A DNA stretch of 64,000 nt. Source: Megachile rotundata (lineage: Eukaryota; Arthropoda; Insecta; Hymenoptera; Megachilidae). Within the stretch, counting starts at the first letter, position 1, and every line of letters begins with the position of its first letter. Under the pieces are notes generated by a model, which saw only the letters and a program-made list of their open reading frames with translations, was not told the origin of the DNA and did no database searches. Made by a program: the position numbers and the translations under genes. Shown piece by piece: positions 25,790-39,345 of the stretch. Location of the stretch: the NCBI RefSeq assembly GCF_050947335.1, contig NC_134984.1, positions 8,971,926 through 9,035,925 on the forward strand, written 5' to 3'.

Positions 25790-25975
25790 TTGATAATTTC
25801 GTAATTTGGTAATTCAGGAATTTAGAATATTACAAGAGTTGAAGTCTACAAAAGCAAAAAATTTAAAAATGCAAAATTTTAGAAATGTAGAAATTTAGAA
25901 GTCAAGAAGTTTAGAAGTTTAGAAATATAAAAATTCGAAAATTTGCAAATTCTCTAATTTAACACGCTCGAATAA
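25790..25975. repeat. Degenerate AAATTTAGAA-type minisatellite
   Basis: Short tract of words such as AGAAATTTAGAAGT and TTTAGAAGTTTAGAAAT with loose ~10-bp spacing. Confidence 0.6.
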
Positions 25976-28900
25976 AATATTAATGTTCACTTATAAAATC
26001 ATTTAATTATAAACAATTTAATACTTAATAATTTCGGTCTAAAAATGAATTATTAATTAACCTTAAATTAAGTTGAAGCTTATTTTGCAATCCTCATCTG
26101 AAGGATCCTTGTTTACAAGATAGGAACATCATTTTTTCGTTCGTTGCTAAACTTATTAACGCCTGCTTATTTCTCGGACTAACATATTAGAAAACGTTGA
26201 CACTGCTTTTGTCACACGCGCCACAGCCACGTTTTGTTCGTCTTTGATCAAAGAGTCGTGAATTGAACCGGAGATTCAACGCGCCTATAATTTCCTGTTT
26301 CATCGAGCGATTTCTCTTTATTCACGCGATTTACAATAGCCTTCGTTAAAATGCGATCAACGAAACCGTATAGATCCACGGTAAATACACAGTAGACGAG
26401 ACAGTAATAAAAGAACATTCGAAAATTCGATTTTTATTGAGGCGCATGGTAGCAATTAAAAGTCACATAAATGTATTAATTATAGATGATCGTAATGACG
26501 GGTTGCGGACAAATTTTTTCCTTTTCGCTGCAAATGTTTCGCCTTGTGAATTTTTTACTCACTTCAACGTTAGAATATTTGGAAAATGTGGTATCAAATT
26601 TTTTATCGATCGATGTCAATTCTTATAAAATAAAGACAATGCTTGGAGTTTGAATAATTTTTAAATTACTCATTTATGTAGATTTTGGGAGTACTGTAAA
26701 ATCTTTCAATCTAAAAATGTAGAAAGTAGACTTTCAGAACTGTTAATTTATAAATTTGAAGATAAACTTATTAATTTACAAATTTATAAATTTTCAGATA
26801 AAGTTACAAATTTTAGACCACTGAACGTACTTTCTTATGGAATAATTCTGGTTTCTGTACCTTTAAAGGGTGATTCGAAATAGAACAAATATTAAAATGT
26901 TACTTTCGTCCTCGCTCTTCGTTATATCATTGCTTCAACATTAAAAGCCTTCAATTGCTTTCCTTTGCTTATCCTATAAACAATTAATTTAACCGAATTT
27001 GCAGTATTAAAATTTAAGTTTATAAAATGTATCAAAATTTAATAATAACCCTCTGTCCCATCATTGGTCAGATGCGTCAGTAAGAACTAACTATTCATTG
27101 CTACAATATTAAAGCGAATAGAGAAAGTTGAAATGTTATTCCTAAATTGTATTAAGCGATTCTTAACTATGCAAATTGTAATTCGACTTAAACTTCAAAT
27201 TGAAGCGCATTAAAAATTCGATTAAAGTGATACTTGAACTGTGAGTGCGTCATGAGTCGGACTCGTCAAAATATGACATGGGGTTAATAAGATTAGCAGT
27301 ATGTGAGCCTACGTATTCACCAAAGGAACATCTAACACTAAATACACACATAACTTAAAAATAAAACAGAAAAATAAATGAACAAACGATAGATTATTAT
27401 TATGCACATTAATTCTTTGTCTCGATGAAAATCAACAGGGATTTCAGAAAAAGCGTTTTGATCAATTTTTAACGTAAAGAGGAAGACTTATGAATGGACC
27501 ACATGACCCGTTTGGTTATTTTTGTTCCCGCCCTCCTCTAGTTATCCACTTTTATACCTAAAAATTGGACTTTTATATTTACTTTATTTTTACTTCACTA
27601 CATCTAGTCAATAAATGATATTTTTATATGCAAATTTTATTAAATAAGACAATTTCAGCGTGCTTGATAAATATTTGTGGTAAATCAGAATTACTTCTGA
27701 TCGATCACAGTGACTAAAGATTTCATAAATAAACCATCTATTTCTTCATTCGAAGTGTCATTTGATATAAATTAAAATGTTCGGATTAAAGTGTCATTCG
27801 ATTTATCGCTGGCAAAACAATAGCAAAGGAAGCTATCCGCTTTACTTTCCTGTGGATGACAGAATATCTCCGCGCATATTAGCTGCTGCGATCGCATACA
27901 CAAAGTGGCTGAAATTAGCAATCCTCTTATTGATTCCTTGAAGACGACCTTGTGGCTTCTGCTCTCACACACGATATTGAGATGAAGGTTTCTCAGTGCA
28001 TACTACCGGATGCTTGGCATCGTCAAAGATACACAGACGCATTCGTGCGTGCTTGTTAACCATAAATAAATATTGGAAAAGTAAGGTTATGACGTAACTC
28101 ATTCAGTGATCCTACCCTTTCATTCTTTTGTTCTATACAGAATTTTTCCTTTTATTTGTTTTACGTACAGATTACTGTTTACTACTGTTTCAACTATTTC
28201 ATGGCGTTCTCATGTAAAGATATACTAAATACTTGATGTGTCTAAATTCGGTTAGTTTTGTATGTTTGTAAACGTCCTCATGTCGTCACAATTATAGATT
28301 ACATTTCTATTTAATATCGAAGATATTTTATACAACTTAAAAATTATAATTTAATTTAAAGAACTGCGTAAGCATGCTATGATTTTTTTCCAGGAACAAA
28401 TAATTTGTGATCAAAACGGTTAAGAGGGGAATCAGTTTTGCTGTAGATGTTAAAGTCCGTATATAGAAATCGTTATTGTAATAAAATTGTCACTATGTGA
28501 TTACAATACTACGTTTTTGTGTTCACGACACATCGAAGTCTGCGAAATAAACAAATAAATATGTAATATGTAGGCTGTGGGTTTCATACATTGCATACCT
28601 TTTTATAAAGACTTTACCTTTGATGTACAGTAAATGCATAAAAATCCACAACAGCGATTAAGTCTACGTGAACAATTGAATAGTATTCGCAAATTATAAA
28701 ATCAATTTTCTTTTAAAGATATCGAAGAAATATATACGGTGGTTATCTATTATTAATTAATTATTATTGGTTATTAATATTTCATGTATATATTTTTGTC
28801 GATTGCATGATACAAAAAATATTTTGTGTACAACTCGAATGGTATCAAAATACTGTTACGGTGAAAAGAATAAAAATAAATAAATTGCACATATTTGGTT

Positions 28901-29207
28901 CCTGAAAAGTGTGTATATTTCTTTTTTATAAATTGAGAAATAAAATTAATTACGATGCTGAATATCGTTCGTGGTGTGACGATTTGTCTCAAGGATGACA
29001 TTGTTCCTTTTTTTTTACGTTGAAACGGCTACAATTTTTGGTGTGATCGTAGCTTGGGCAACTGCTGATCATCAATTTTTCTGCGAGCCAACAACGAATA
29101 CGTCAGTTGATTCTATGTATCTTCATGATTGGAATTCGATTCTATCCACTTCTGTTTTATACGTTTCTCGACAATTTACAACATTCTTTAAGTATTTTAT
29201 TTGTGCT

Positions 29208-31421
29208 TTATTTTTTTATGTTCTTTTGATATTCTTCTGCCTTTTTACGTGCCACTGTGCTTATATTTTCTATACTTTCACCTATTACTTCTTCTAGCAT
29301 CAACCTTATGTATTTTGCTTGTACCTTTTCGATTTCTATCATTTCCGCCGCACCCCATATCTCGGCCCCGTACAACAAAATATTATCAACTAGCTGCTTG
29401 AACATCATCATTCTTTCTTTAATATTATCCCCGAATTTTCGTTTACCAATGTCCCATGCGTACGCCATGACTACCATTGCTCTCTTCGCTGTTTCTTTCG
29501 CATGCATGGTCCATCCTCCATTTTTCTCAAAGTGGAAGTTTAAATATTCATAATCCTGTACTTCATCTATGTCTCTTTCTCCGAATGTCCACTTCTCTTG
29601 CCTTTCGACTGCACTCCTCGTGAAAACCAATACTTTTGATTTCTCACAATTTATGTTCAGTTTTTTTCTATTTAAATAACTATTCAAGTGTTCCATGAGT
29701 GTTTTTAAGTCCTCCGGTCTTTTTGTGATTAGAACTATATTGTCTTCATTTACGAACGAACGTAATTTTATTTCCTTAATTTCTAAATCTTCTATCTTTG
29801 CTTTCTGCATGTCTCGCTTTAGATCTGCGATATACAACGAGAACAGGATTGGGTTTAGAGGGCATCCCTTTCTTAAACCTTTTACCGCTCCTGTTTCCTT
29901 ATATATATCTCTTATTCTAGTTCGTAGAGTATCACTTATTCCATTCGTTTCCAACATTCTTTCTAGTTCTCCCCTATCTACTGTATCAAACGCTTCGGTG
30001 AGTTTTACGAAAAACGCGTAAACTGAACCACATTCCTTCTTTAATTCTCTTTTTATTATAAAATCCAATATAAATATATTGTCTACAGTACCGTTTGCAC
30101 TCTTGAATTCTGCTTGAGTTTCCGGAATTATGTATTTTGTCTTCAATTCCGTTTCTAATTTTTCTTTCAGACACATCGCATATATTGTATATGTACTCTT
30201 TAAAGTAAGGATTCTTGTGTTAGTTTCATGCTTAGCTTCTTTTATGTCGATTGGCACCTGCCAACTTTCAAAAGATAACCTTCCTCCCCATATATAATTG
30301 ATTATTTCTGTTAATACATTAAGATCAACAGTTTTTTCCATGTTCAATTTCGCTATTTGATTCCTTATTTCGTCCTCCGTAATTTCCATTGCGATTTCTT
30401 CGTTTTCATGTGTAGTGAAATCGTTTTCTACCGTCTTAGTCGTCTGTACTCGCGTCTCTTTTTCCGCGTATATGTACTTCCAAACTTGATCTTCGTTTTT
30501 GATTTGTTGTAATTTCTTTCGTTCGTACTCTTTATCTATTTGTTCACATTCTTTTTCTTGATCTTGATTTTCTATTTCTATTATAAGTGGACGATGAAGT
30601 TGCCAAAATACTTTACAGTCCACTTCGAAATTCATGATTCTATCCCGTGCGTTCACGTTTGCAATAACGTAATCTATCACTGATCTATCTTTTGCTGTTA
30701 TAAATGTAAATTCGCCATTGTCACCTTTTAAGTTACCGTTCATTATACTCCATGCGTTCTCGGCCACCATTTCTAACATTATGTCCCCAATTCTATCTTT
30801 TATCGTATCTTGCGACTTTCTAGGCTGTTTAGTTTCAGTCGGGCCCCAAATAATTGCTCCCTCCGATGCCGTTCTCGCGTGAAAGTTTCCTCCTATTATT
30901 ACATTCCTACTTTCTGTAAAACTTATCATATCCTCTAGTTGTGTTTTCAGTGCAAAGATGCTGAATATCGTTAAAATCCTCCATTCGTCTTTTCCGATAA
31001 TCGGTCTTCTTTCCTGTATCCCTATCACCTCTTCGATATCTACTTCGTTTTCTTCTATGTGACACTTTACTCCCGTGTATATACGAACTATTGCTTTCAA
31101 TCCTGTGGAGTGGGGGAATTCCGTTGTGGAATGTTTCCATTTAAATGTTTCTGGTAATAATACCCTGGTGTCATACTCTTGAGTACTCTCTAGCCATCCT
31201 TCCACTATTCCTACGATGTCAAACTCGTCTATGTAGTCACAAAATTTGTTGTTCTTCCTAATCCCAGTTGCGTCCAAGAAGCATATTTTAATTCTTCTCT
31301 CTTCTTCATTGTCCTTTCTTTTTTCTGTCTTTCCATCTTCAGTCTCCTCTGTTGAAATCTTTCTTTTCTTCCCACGTTGTTGAAATGTTCCCAACTGCCT
31401 TTCATTTTCTTTTACTTCCAT
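29208..31421 (-). mobile_element. Non-LTR retrotransposon (LINE) ORF: endonuclease and reverse transcriptase, catalytically altered
   Basis: One frame of 737 codons without a stop. Residues ~45-282 resemble an APE-type endonuclease: GNFHART at 178-184 where GDFNAR is usual, SVIDYVIAN at 247-255, and HRPLI at 276-280 without the preceding Ser-Asp. Residues ~390-600 resemble a LINE reverse transcriptase: motif A AFFVKLTEAFDTVDR (469-483) has Lys at 473 where the catalytic Asp is expected, GLRKGCPLNPILFSLYIADL (515-534) is well kept, and the YADD box reads NEDN (558-561). A C-terminal region follows (LLYGAEIWG at 682-690). The type is common in ant and bee genomes; I do not assign a clade. The N-terminal start is the first Met and may not be native. 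The element lies within the Cngl intron, on the same strand, and its outer borders are unclear. Confidence 0.85.
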
Positions 31422-32019
31422 ATCTTTACTATTGGATCTTGGAGATAATTCAGATAAATAGATCGGTGTATGTATATTATTATTTATTTATTACCTGTAA
31501 TAAAAAAATATGTATTTATCACATACATTTTATATGTTGCAATACATTTTATTGAGAACCCCTTTCTTGACGTACATTGTAAATTAACGAGTTGGTATGT
31601 CAGAGAAATTAAACACTGCAAAGGGTTAACACTACCTTCTCGTTTATCTTCTCTTCGTGTAGTCTTCAATATTTTCTTCTTTCTTCTGTATCGCGTGATT
31701 CAATCTTGGCCTGTAACAATGCTATCGTTTTTACTTATCTTTCTGTTATCACACCAGATGCCGCTTTTACTTTCTTCTTTTATTGTAAAGTACTGTTGTG
31801 CCTTATCTTGTATTCCTGTAATTAGAATCCATTTTACGAAAAGAAATCCCACAAATAAAGTCTATCGATGTATTTCAAACAGTTAAAAAAAATATAGTAA
31901 TATATTGTGCTTCATCTTTATTGTGCACAGCACTGATGCGTTTCATCATCGCCGAATAAGTTATTGTAAATACTTGTTAAAACTTCTAGATAAATATATT
32001 TCTTGACCGTGACAATTAA

Positions 32020-32285
32020 CACGTTGAGCGCCACGTCAGCCACCGGTAGCTGACATTGAACTTTCTGTTTAGGATGCATCAACCACCGGTGACTGACAAT
32101 GTAAAATATGATGTACAACTAAAAAATTTACATTGTTATGAGTAATTACTGAAATTTTTTTTAAAATTTACTTAATTTTTATTTATTGCAGCATCGTATT
32201 ATTAATGAATTTAAATACTTCTTTCCATTATTTATTGCGTGGCCTGAATGGAATTTCCTTAACAATTCCCGCGGCGCTCAACGTG
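32020..32285. mobile_element. piggyBac-type TTAA MITE with repeated ACCGGT palindrome
   Basis: TTAA at 32016-32019 and 32286-32289. The inverted ends begin CACGTTGAGCGCC. Two near-palindromes centred on ACCGGT lie close to the left end, one within GTCAGCCACCGGTAGCTGAC and one within CCACCGGTGACTGAC. 266 bp, non-coding. Confidence 0.88.
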
Positions 32286-32505
32286 TTAAGATTGCGTATA
32301 ATGGGCAAGTAGCCTTAATAAAAGGAGGCGTGTAAGAGAGAGACTAGTAAATTTGGAAACAGGTGTAGTTTTACTTACCTTCTTATCTTCGCATCTTTAG
32401 GTCTCTTGCATTTCTTCCAAACGTTTCCTTCTTTCAGAATGTAAGTATGTTTCACTACACCTCCACACGGGAATGGATTGTTACTGACCCGAAATTATGC
32501 TTATA

Positions 32506-33549
32506 CAGTATTGCCTCGAAACAAGCAACAGTTTCGAGCCTCGAAATTAGCAAATTTATATCCCCACTTTTTTGATTGAAGTCCGCCGCCGAGTGAGAGA
32601 TCCGAGAAGGAGTGAGAGGTCCGCGAAACCGAAGAAGTCATAAATTTTCACGGTTGACTGAACAGTATAGCGGAAAGAGGACAAAACATATGTATTGTTT
32701 TCTCACTCTGATGCATAGCGATTCTGTCGTATTATGAAAAGTATATTCTCCGAAATTATATTATATCAATGTTTTTTTTTTTTTTAAATCTAATGGTTGA
32801 CAATGATCAATAATTTCATGTATATTTTTACTTATAATTTCAATTAATTTATATAACACAAATAAAAAAAAATTGGAGGAAAAATTATTTAAGTTTAATA
32901 AATGTATTGTTTTCTCACTCTAACACATAGCGATTTTGGAGTATTACGAAAAATATATTTTCTGAAATTATAGTGCTGGTTTGTTTTTTTTTTTAATTTT
33001 AATGCCTAGTTAATAATTTGAATAAATCTATTTAACAATCAAATGAAACATCATTTAAGTGTAATGCAGTATATAGAATATACAATATAATAATACTATA
33101 TGAATTATACATATACAATACACAATAATAACACAACACATACATATGTAGCTGTATACTGATATTCACATAATTGTAAAAAAATAAGATGAAGTGTGAC
33201 AAGTTAGGAATTAGAGCGTGATCCATTCATTTGATTCTACATTGATTCGTAACAAACAACTAGCTCGGGATCGGCCAGTTGCTAATTTCGAGGCTCGAAA
33301 CTGTTGCCTGTTTCGAGGCAATATGTATTATATACATGTTCCATTCACGAATTTTTACTAGTATTAAAAAGGGAAAGCATGTTATGTTCTGTCCTCGTCT
33401 AAAGAATAACATCGCTGCTCGAATGATTACTTTATAGTTTACCGCTACCGTCGGCGCGCTCGGGAACAAAGGCAAGCCGAATAGCATACCACCCTCGAAA
33501 TAAGCAACTGGCCGGTCCCAAGCGTGTTGCTTGTTTCGAGGCAATACTG
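32506..33549. mobile_element. TA-flanked TIR element with CAGTATTGCCTCGAAAC ends
   Basis: The perfect inverted ends of about 24 bp start CAGTATTGCCTCGAAAC, with TA at 32504-32505 and 33550-33551. A third copy of the terminal sequence, in right-end orientation, lies inside at about 33281-33327. A ~212-bp tandem duplication (units from 32691 and 32903, sharing TGTATTGTTTTCTCACTC) is also inside. No transposase is readable. Probably a non-autonomous Tc1/mariner-type element. Confidence 0.82.
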
Positions 33550-33759
33550 TAACACGTTCCTACTAGTTTTTGTTATCATTTATCTTCAAATCTTATACAA
33601 GCGTACGAATTCATTTCATACATCATGACTCATATCGATCAACATAATCTAATACCTCTATTCTTTCGATAAAGAGTTATCTAATTGTAAGTATTAGGTA
33701 AGCAATATAAATTCTTATTTTGCTTGATTCTCTCGAAAAGTTATGGAAATATAATTATA

Positions 33760-34275
33760 GAAATAAAAATTATATGAGTCAGATAGTAACTGATTTCGAT
33801 GACCTTGAAATCTCAGGAAATAATGAACTTTAGACAAATTTTTTAACCGTTTGCCCCCTGACTAGAGAACACTGACATTTTTTTCTATCATAAAAAATAA
33901 ACAAGATATTCAAGATACTCAAGTTACGTGTCACACCCTGCAATGGAACAATCATTCTTTTACATAACATTTTTGGCACTGTTATTTATATACCCTAAAA
34001 TGTAGGTCACACATGCATTTGATGAAAGGAAAAATAACATCACCATACCTAGATTTAATAATTGTTTACTGATAAACACGACATAACATTTCCACCAATT
34101 CAATTTATCGTATTATACACATATAATAATCATTTTTTACCCAAAAACTGAGTTAAACAAAATTAAGCTATCTAATTTCTCTTGCAACAAACGGCACAGG
34201 CTTTATGATCGTATTACGAGAATCATGAACACAGTTCGCGACTCGTCTCTTTTTTTCTCCTTGCGTACGTTTCTC
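33760..34275 (+). repeat. Left arm of a long inverted repeat (partner 38420-39000)
   Basis: About 516 bp that pair, in reverse complement, with 38420-39000. The outer tip reads GAAATAAAAATTATATGAGT. ATA flanks the outer tips (33757-33759 and 39001-39003), a possible 3-bp target duplication. Confidence 0.88.
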
Positions 34276-34788
34276 TTCGATGACCTTCTTTTACTTTGCC
34301 TCGACCTGCTCGCGTGCCAACTTGTGACTCGACATCTGAAACTGTCATATTTTTACCGACAAGCTTTATTAACTTAATTTACTCCTACAAATAAATGTGT
34401 GGCGGTACATGACTCGCAGCGTTGGTAGGAAATAGCATTGACCATTTACAGATGTTTAGGATACGCCAATTAAGCCTAGCCTGAGGTCTGTAAGTTGGCG
34501 AAATTATTTTGCACTTTTTACACGTGCGTAGTTGAATAGACTATTCTACCATAAATTCTACCACGCCTCGTTACAAATTTGGAATTTACGTTTGCGTAAT
34601 TTTCCTCTGCGAAAAATCGAAGTGACTTCAAGGAAGGGGTTAACACCGCCCTCGAAGTTTTAAGGGTTAACACTTTTCCAAAGACGAAATGTATACATGA
34701 TTTCAATAGGATTTCACAGAATATCATAGGATTTTAAACACTTTATTAAAGTTATAATAAAAATATGAAACGCTTTCGATATCACGTA

Positions 34789-36202
34789 CAGGGTGTTTCA
34801 ATTTTGTCCATATACCTTAGTTGCATATTCTATGAATAAAAATGTTTGTAATAACATAGGATCTTGAATGCTTTATTGAAAGTTATTAACAAAATCAACA
34901 ATCTTTATGTAGTATCGCAGGAGAAAACCGCCCATTATCATTTCGTTCCTCATGATCTTCTAACAAAAAAAAGAGCCTGTGCTTATATAACATTGTTATC
35001 ACGCTTATTTGTGGAACATGCTGATAAACTTTTACGTACCAAACTGGAACACACAGAACGTTGCAACGAAAAATAAAGCAGTCCGATTTTGTGTATAAAC
35101 TTAAGTTATAGCTAATAAACCCTTTCATTAATATAATATCTTGTTTTTTTTTTACATCTTATCTTATTTTTAACATCTTTTCTCACTTCTTATATGTTAG
35201 TAAAATTCGGCTATAAAAAGCTAGGCACTCTATATCTTTATGTGCCCATATATCAAATTCATAGTTGATATATGTATTATAAAACCACCGTGCCATTTAT
35301 GTAGACGATTTTGAAACATCGAAAATCAGCCAGGATTTAACGACATAAAAGTATCATAAAAAATTGCATACATATATCAATTTGAAGGTGAAACCAAAAT
35401 AACAAACGTTTTAGTAATATTTTAAATGCAAAATGGTGGTCACTTGGAGGAAGCAATGATCGATTTCAGATCATCTTAAGTATGAAACAATTTGATGTAT
35501 AAAGTTATCGTGAAGTAGCTCTTCTGCTTCACTTTAAAGCTTAACGTTTAGAACCACCATACGAATTTATTACTTACTGTACCTTAGTATAAAATCGTTT
35601 AAATCTTAAAGTGCAAGATTGTTACATAACACTGTATAATAATTGTACCTTCTAGTAAAGATAGTTACTTCCTGTACAGAATAATCGATGAGACTATTAT
35701 CGGACAATTAGCCAATTCGTATTGAAGAAAACTATGAAAGGTTCGTACAGTCATTTTCGCAAAACTTTAAGCTTGAATTTGATGTATCATAAATACTGAT
35801 TTCTGTTACTATGTTATGAAATTCTGGTTCTCCAAGTTCTGACATTTTTGAATTACTAATTTCTTATGCAACAAGCTAATAGTTAATAAATCCAAATATT
35901 TGTATTATTTCTCTTTCACGATTAAGTCGATGCTTTCTTCATTTCTAAACGTTTTGTGTTCAAGGACACGCAAAGAATAGGTCATTACATTACTTTTGCC
36001 CTAAGCTATTATATTATGTATGCAATATAATTTACAAAAACATCGATTAACTCAAACTCTCAAAAAATGTAGCCTTGAGAAAAAGTTGTTGTTTACCGAC
36101 ATATTTGTCCCTCCGAAGCAAACAATTTACCCCTTTGACATTTTCACGTATAATTAAAAATAACGGAAATATCACCTTGTAACGAGTTAATGGAACACTC
36201 TG
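34789..36202. mobile_element. TA-flanked TIR element with CAGGGTGTTTC ends (third of three)
   Basis: The left end is CAGGGTGTTTCAATTTTG after TA at 34787-34788. The right end, inverted, is CAGAGTGTTCCATTAAC before TA at 36203-36204. It lies between the two long inverted arms. No transposase is visible; the 70-codon frame at 34864-35076 is unrecognised. Confidence 0.6.
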
Positions 36203-37224
36203 TATATTGTCACTGTTTCATTTTCGTGTCAAATGATATCAGCGTATTCTATAATTAAATGTCACAAAAAAATAAATGAACGGAGTGGTAAATATGTCAG
36301 TATGAAATTCTAACGGAAACATCAAAATTACAAGTTTTTATTCTGAGAGTTTGTTTTTAACTACAAAACTGAAACTGGTAATAAGTTGAGTTTCATCTCT
36401 AAATGCAACATTAAACAAAAAAGCCGTAGTTTGCTGTTTTAATGTATTTGTTGCAGAGACTATTTATTCCAAATTTTTTGACAACATTTTTGTTATAATA
36501 TTGTTATCAGTATTTGTTTGATATATATTTTGTTTTGTTATATAAAATGACACTTTATGTGTCATGCATACATCTATATAATATTTTTTGCATTTTGTCA
36601 TGGAATATGCTGACGTTTAACTCTGCTGAACAGGAATTTGAAGTTTTTATTATACGGTTGCAAATGACTGAAAAATTGTGCGTAGCGCTAAAGTGAACAC
36701 CGTACAGAGCTGAGAAAGATTGATTGAAAAGTCAAACTGTGTATAACCATCAACCTGTGACTTTTCGAGGCAAACGGACCAAACTGTGAAATCGATTTAA
36801 CGTGAACTCTATTCAGCTACGAGCAATGACAGATCACGAATTCAATCGCGTCGTGCCAGTCACTGATGCAATTAACCTGGTACGGAGATACAACGTTTAC
36901 TTTTTAATTTGCTTCTCAATCTCACAGTACGCTGTAAACTAAAAGTGCAAAAAGAAGCAATTGAGTGGTATTGTATTAATTTTCAATTTCATCTGATACC
37001 TTAATATTTGTAATATTTAGAAATAATAGGAGAACATGGTGTCATGTGGTTGAATACGGTCTCACGTAACGTGAGAAGAGAAAATTCTATTTTCAAAAAG
37101 ACATAGTATTGCTATTTGAAATATAGGCAAAAATTGAATTATCAATCGTGTAATTAGGTGGAAAGTATATTCGTATTATATACTGTATTATGAGTTTAGA
37201 AATTATTGAAGGTACTAGTTTGAA

Positions 37225-37955
37225 AACTTTTTAATTTTAAAAAGTTTGAAATATTTAGGTTTCTAGGTTTCCGGTCTACCGAGCTTAAAAATGTTTAAAT
37301 TTTCAATTTTACAAACTTCCTAATTTGCAATTGTCAAGTTTTTGACATTTCAAATTTCTACGTTTCGAAATTTCTGAATTTTGAAGTTCTCAAATCCCCT
37401 AATAATCACGTTACTCAATTCCTACATTCCTTAATTCCCACATTTCCCAATTCCTACATTCCACAATTTCCACATTTCCCAATTCCCACATTCCCCGATT
37501 CCCACATTCCACAATTTCCACATTTCCCGATTCCCACATTTTTCAATTCCCACATTCCCCAAATCCCACATTCCACAATTCCCACATTCCCCGATTCCCA
37601 CATTTCCCAATTCCCACATTTCCCAATTCCTACATTCCCTAACTCCCACATTCACCAATTCCCACATTCCCCAATTCTCACATTTCCAACTTCCCACATT
37701 CTCAAATTCTCACATTCCCCAATTCCTATATTCCCTAATTCCCACATTTCCCAATTCCCACAGTCCCCAATTCCTACATACCCAAATTTCTACATTCTCC
37801 AATTCTCATAATTCCTAATTCCCACATTCCCCAATTCTCACAGTCCCCAATTCCCACATTTCCCAATACCTACATACCCAAATTTCTACATTCGCCAGTT
37901 CCCAAATTCCCACATTCCTAAATTCCTAAATACCTAAATCCCTAAATCCGAAAAA
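37225..37955. repeat. TTCCCACATTCCCCAA minisatellite
   Basis: The core 37430-37930 is made of 10-bp words alternating around TTCCCACATT and CCCCAATTCC, giving an approximate 20-bp period, with a degenerate AAATTTC-type flank. Both minus-strand open frames here (NVGIGKCGNWEMW-like) are translations of the repeat. Confidence 0.88.
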
Positions 37956-38419
37956 TGTAGAACTAACCATGGTGCATACTTTGAATAAAGCATTTTTTCC
38001 CAAAGTATTGTTTTCTTAAAAGAAATTAAGAATTATTTACCGGTGCAGGTTAATGATTCTAATATCTACACAGCTGGTAAAACAAGGTATAAACCTGGTT
38101 GGTCAATTTTATAGTTATAAAACTTCAATCTGCGGATTGCGCTTCCAGACAGGACTTGGGAAAACATCTGTCGACAACTATTACACGCCTTAATTTTCTG
38201 GAATCATCAAATTTGAAATTATTTTGCAAGAAGACAGTTATGTATCTCGTAAATACACCCGCGAATAATGGAGGGTTAAGGAGTAATCTCGTATTACTTC
38301 ACGCTGCAAAACACACAACAGCGAATAGGTACATTTGAAACAGGATCTATAGCCTAATTTCCAGATCTGTGCTATAATCCTGCAGCTTGCACGATTTATG
38401 GAGAAACGGAAGGGGGCGG

Positions 38420-39000
38420 GAGAAACGTATGCAAGGAGAAAGAAGAGATGAGTCGCGAACTATGTTCATGATTCTCGTAATGCGATCATAAAGTCTGTGC
38501 TATTTGTTGCAAGAGAAATTAGATAGCATAATTTTTTGTTTAACTCTGTGGAAATTACAATTAATCTGACAAATACATGCAAAGTTTTATACAAATTTTT
38601 GAATCACACAGTTTTTGGGTGAAAAATGATTATTATATGTGTATAATACGATAAATTGAATTGGTGGAAATGTTATGTCGTGTTTATCAGTAAACAATTA
38701 TTAAATCTAGGTATGGTGATGTTATTTTTCCTTTCATCAAATGCATGTGTGACCTACATTTTAGGGTATATAAATAACAGTGCCAAAAATGATATGTAAA
38801 AGAATAATTGTTCCATTGCAGGGTGTGACGCGTAACTTGAGTATCTTGAATATCTTGTTTATTTTTTATGATAGTGAAAAATGTCAGAGTGTTCTCTAAT
38901 CAGGGGGCAAATGGTTAAAAAATTTGTCTAAAGTTCATTTTTTCCGGGATTTCAAGGTCATTGAAGTCGGTTACTATCTGACTCATATAATTTTTATTTC
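38420..39000 (-). repeat. Right arm of a long inverted repeat (partner 33760-34275)
   Basis: About 581 bp, reverse-complementary to the left arm with scattered differences. It carries roughly 65-70 bp (around 38552-38620) that the left arm lacks, between AACTG and GAGTTAAAC words. Confidence 0.88.
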
Positions 39001-39345
39001 ATAAACAATGCTAAGTAACGCCTTTTTGTAGATCATTCATTGTTTCATACTTTCTATCGTCATATGCATTTATAATAATTTTTCAATACTATTTCATAAC
39101 ACACATAAAATTTATTTACGCGAAAAATTCGAAGAGGTTATAACAGCGTTGTTTGAATGAAAAATGGTGTAATTTATAATGAATATATCCTCTAATATAT
39201 CATGAACATTTGCTTCCCTAAGTAACACTAACTTGTTATGTTCGACAATGAAACATGGATTAAAATGAAATTTTCATTAAAAGTGGACAGTAGCTGTTAG
39301 AATCTCTATTTTGAAATTATGACTTGTCGCATTGTTATTCGAAAA

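Noticed and set aside
34640..34690. Two TTAACAC words close together, resembling piggyBac-type ends
   Set aside because: Both point the same way and no inverted partner was found.
37431..37697. Cys/Gly/Trp-rich minus-strand frames resembling a repeat protein
   Set aside because: Direct translation of the TTCCCACATT minisatellite.
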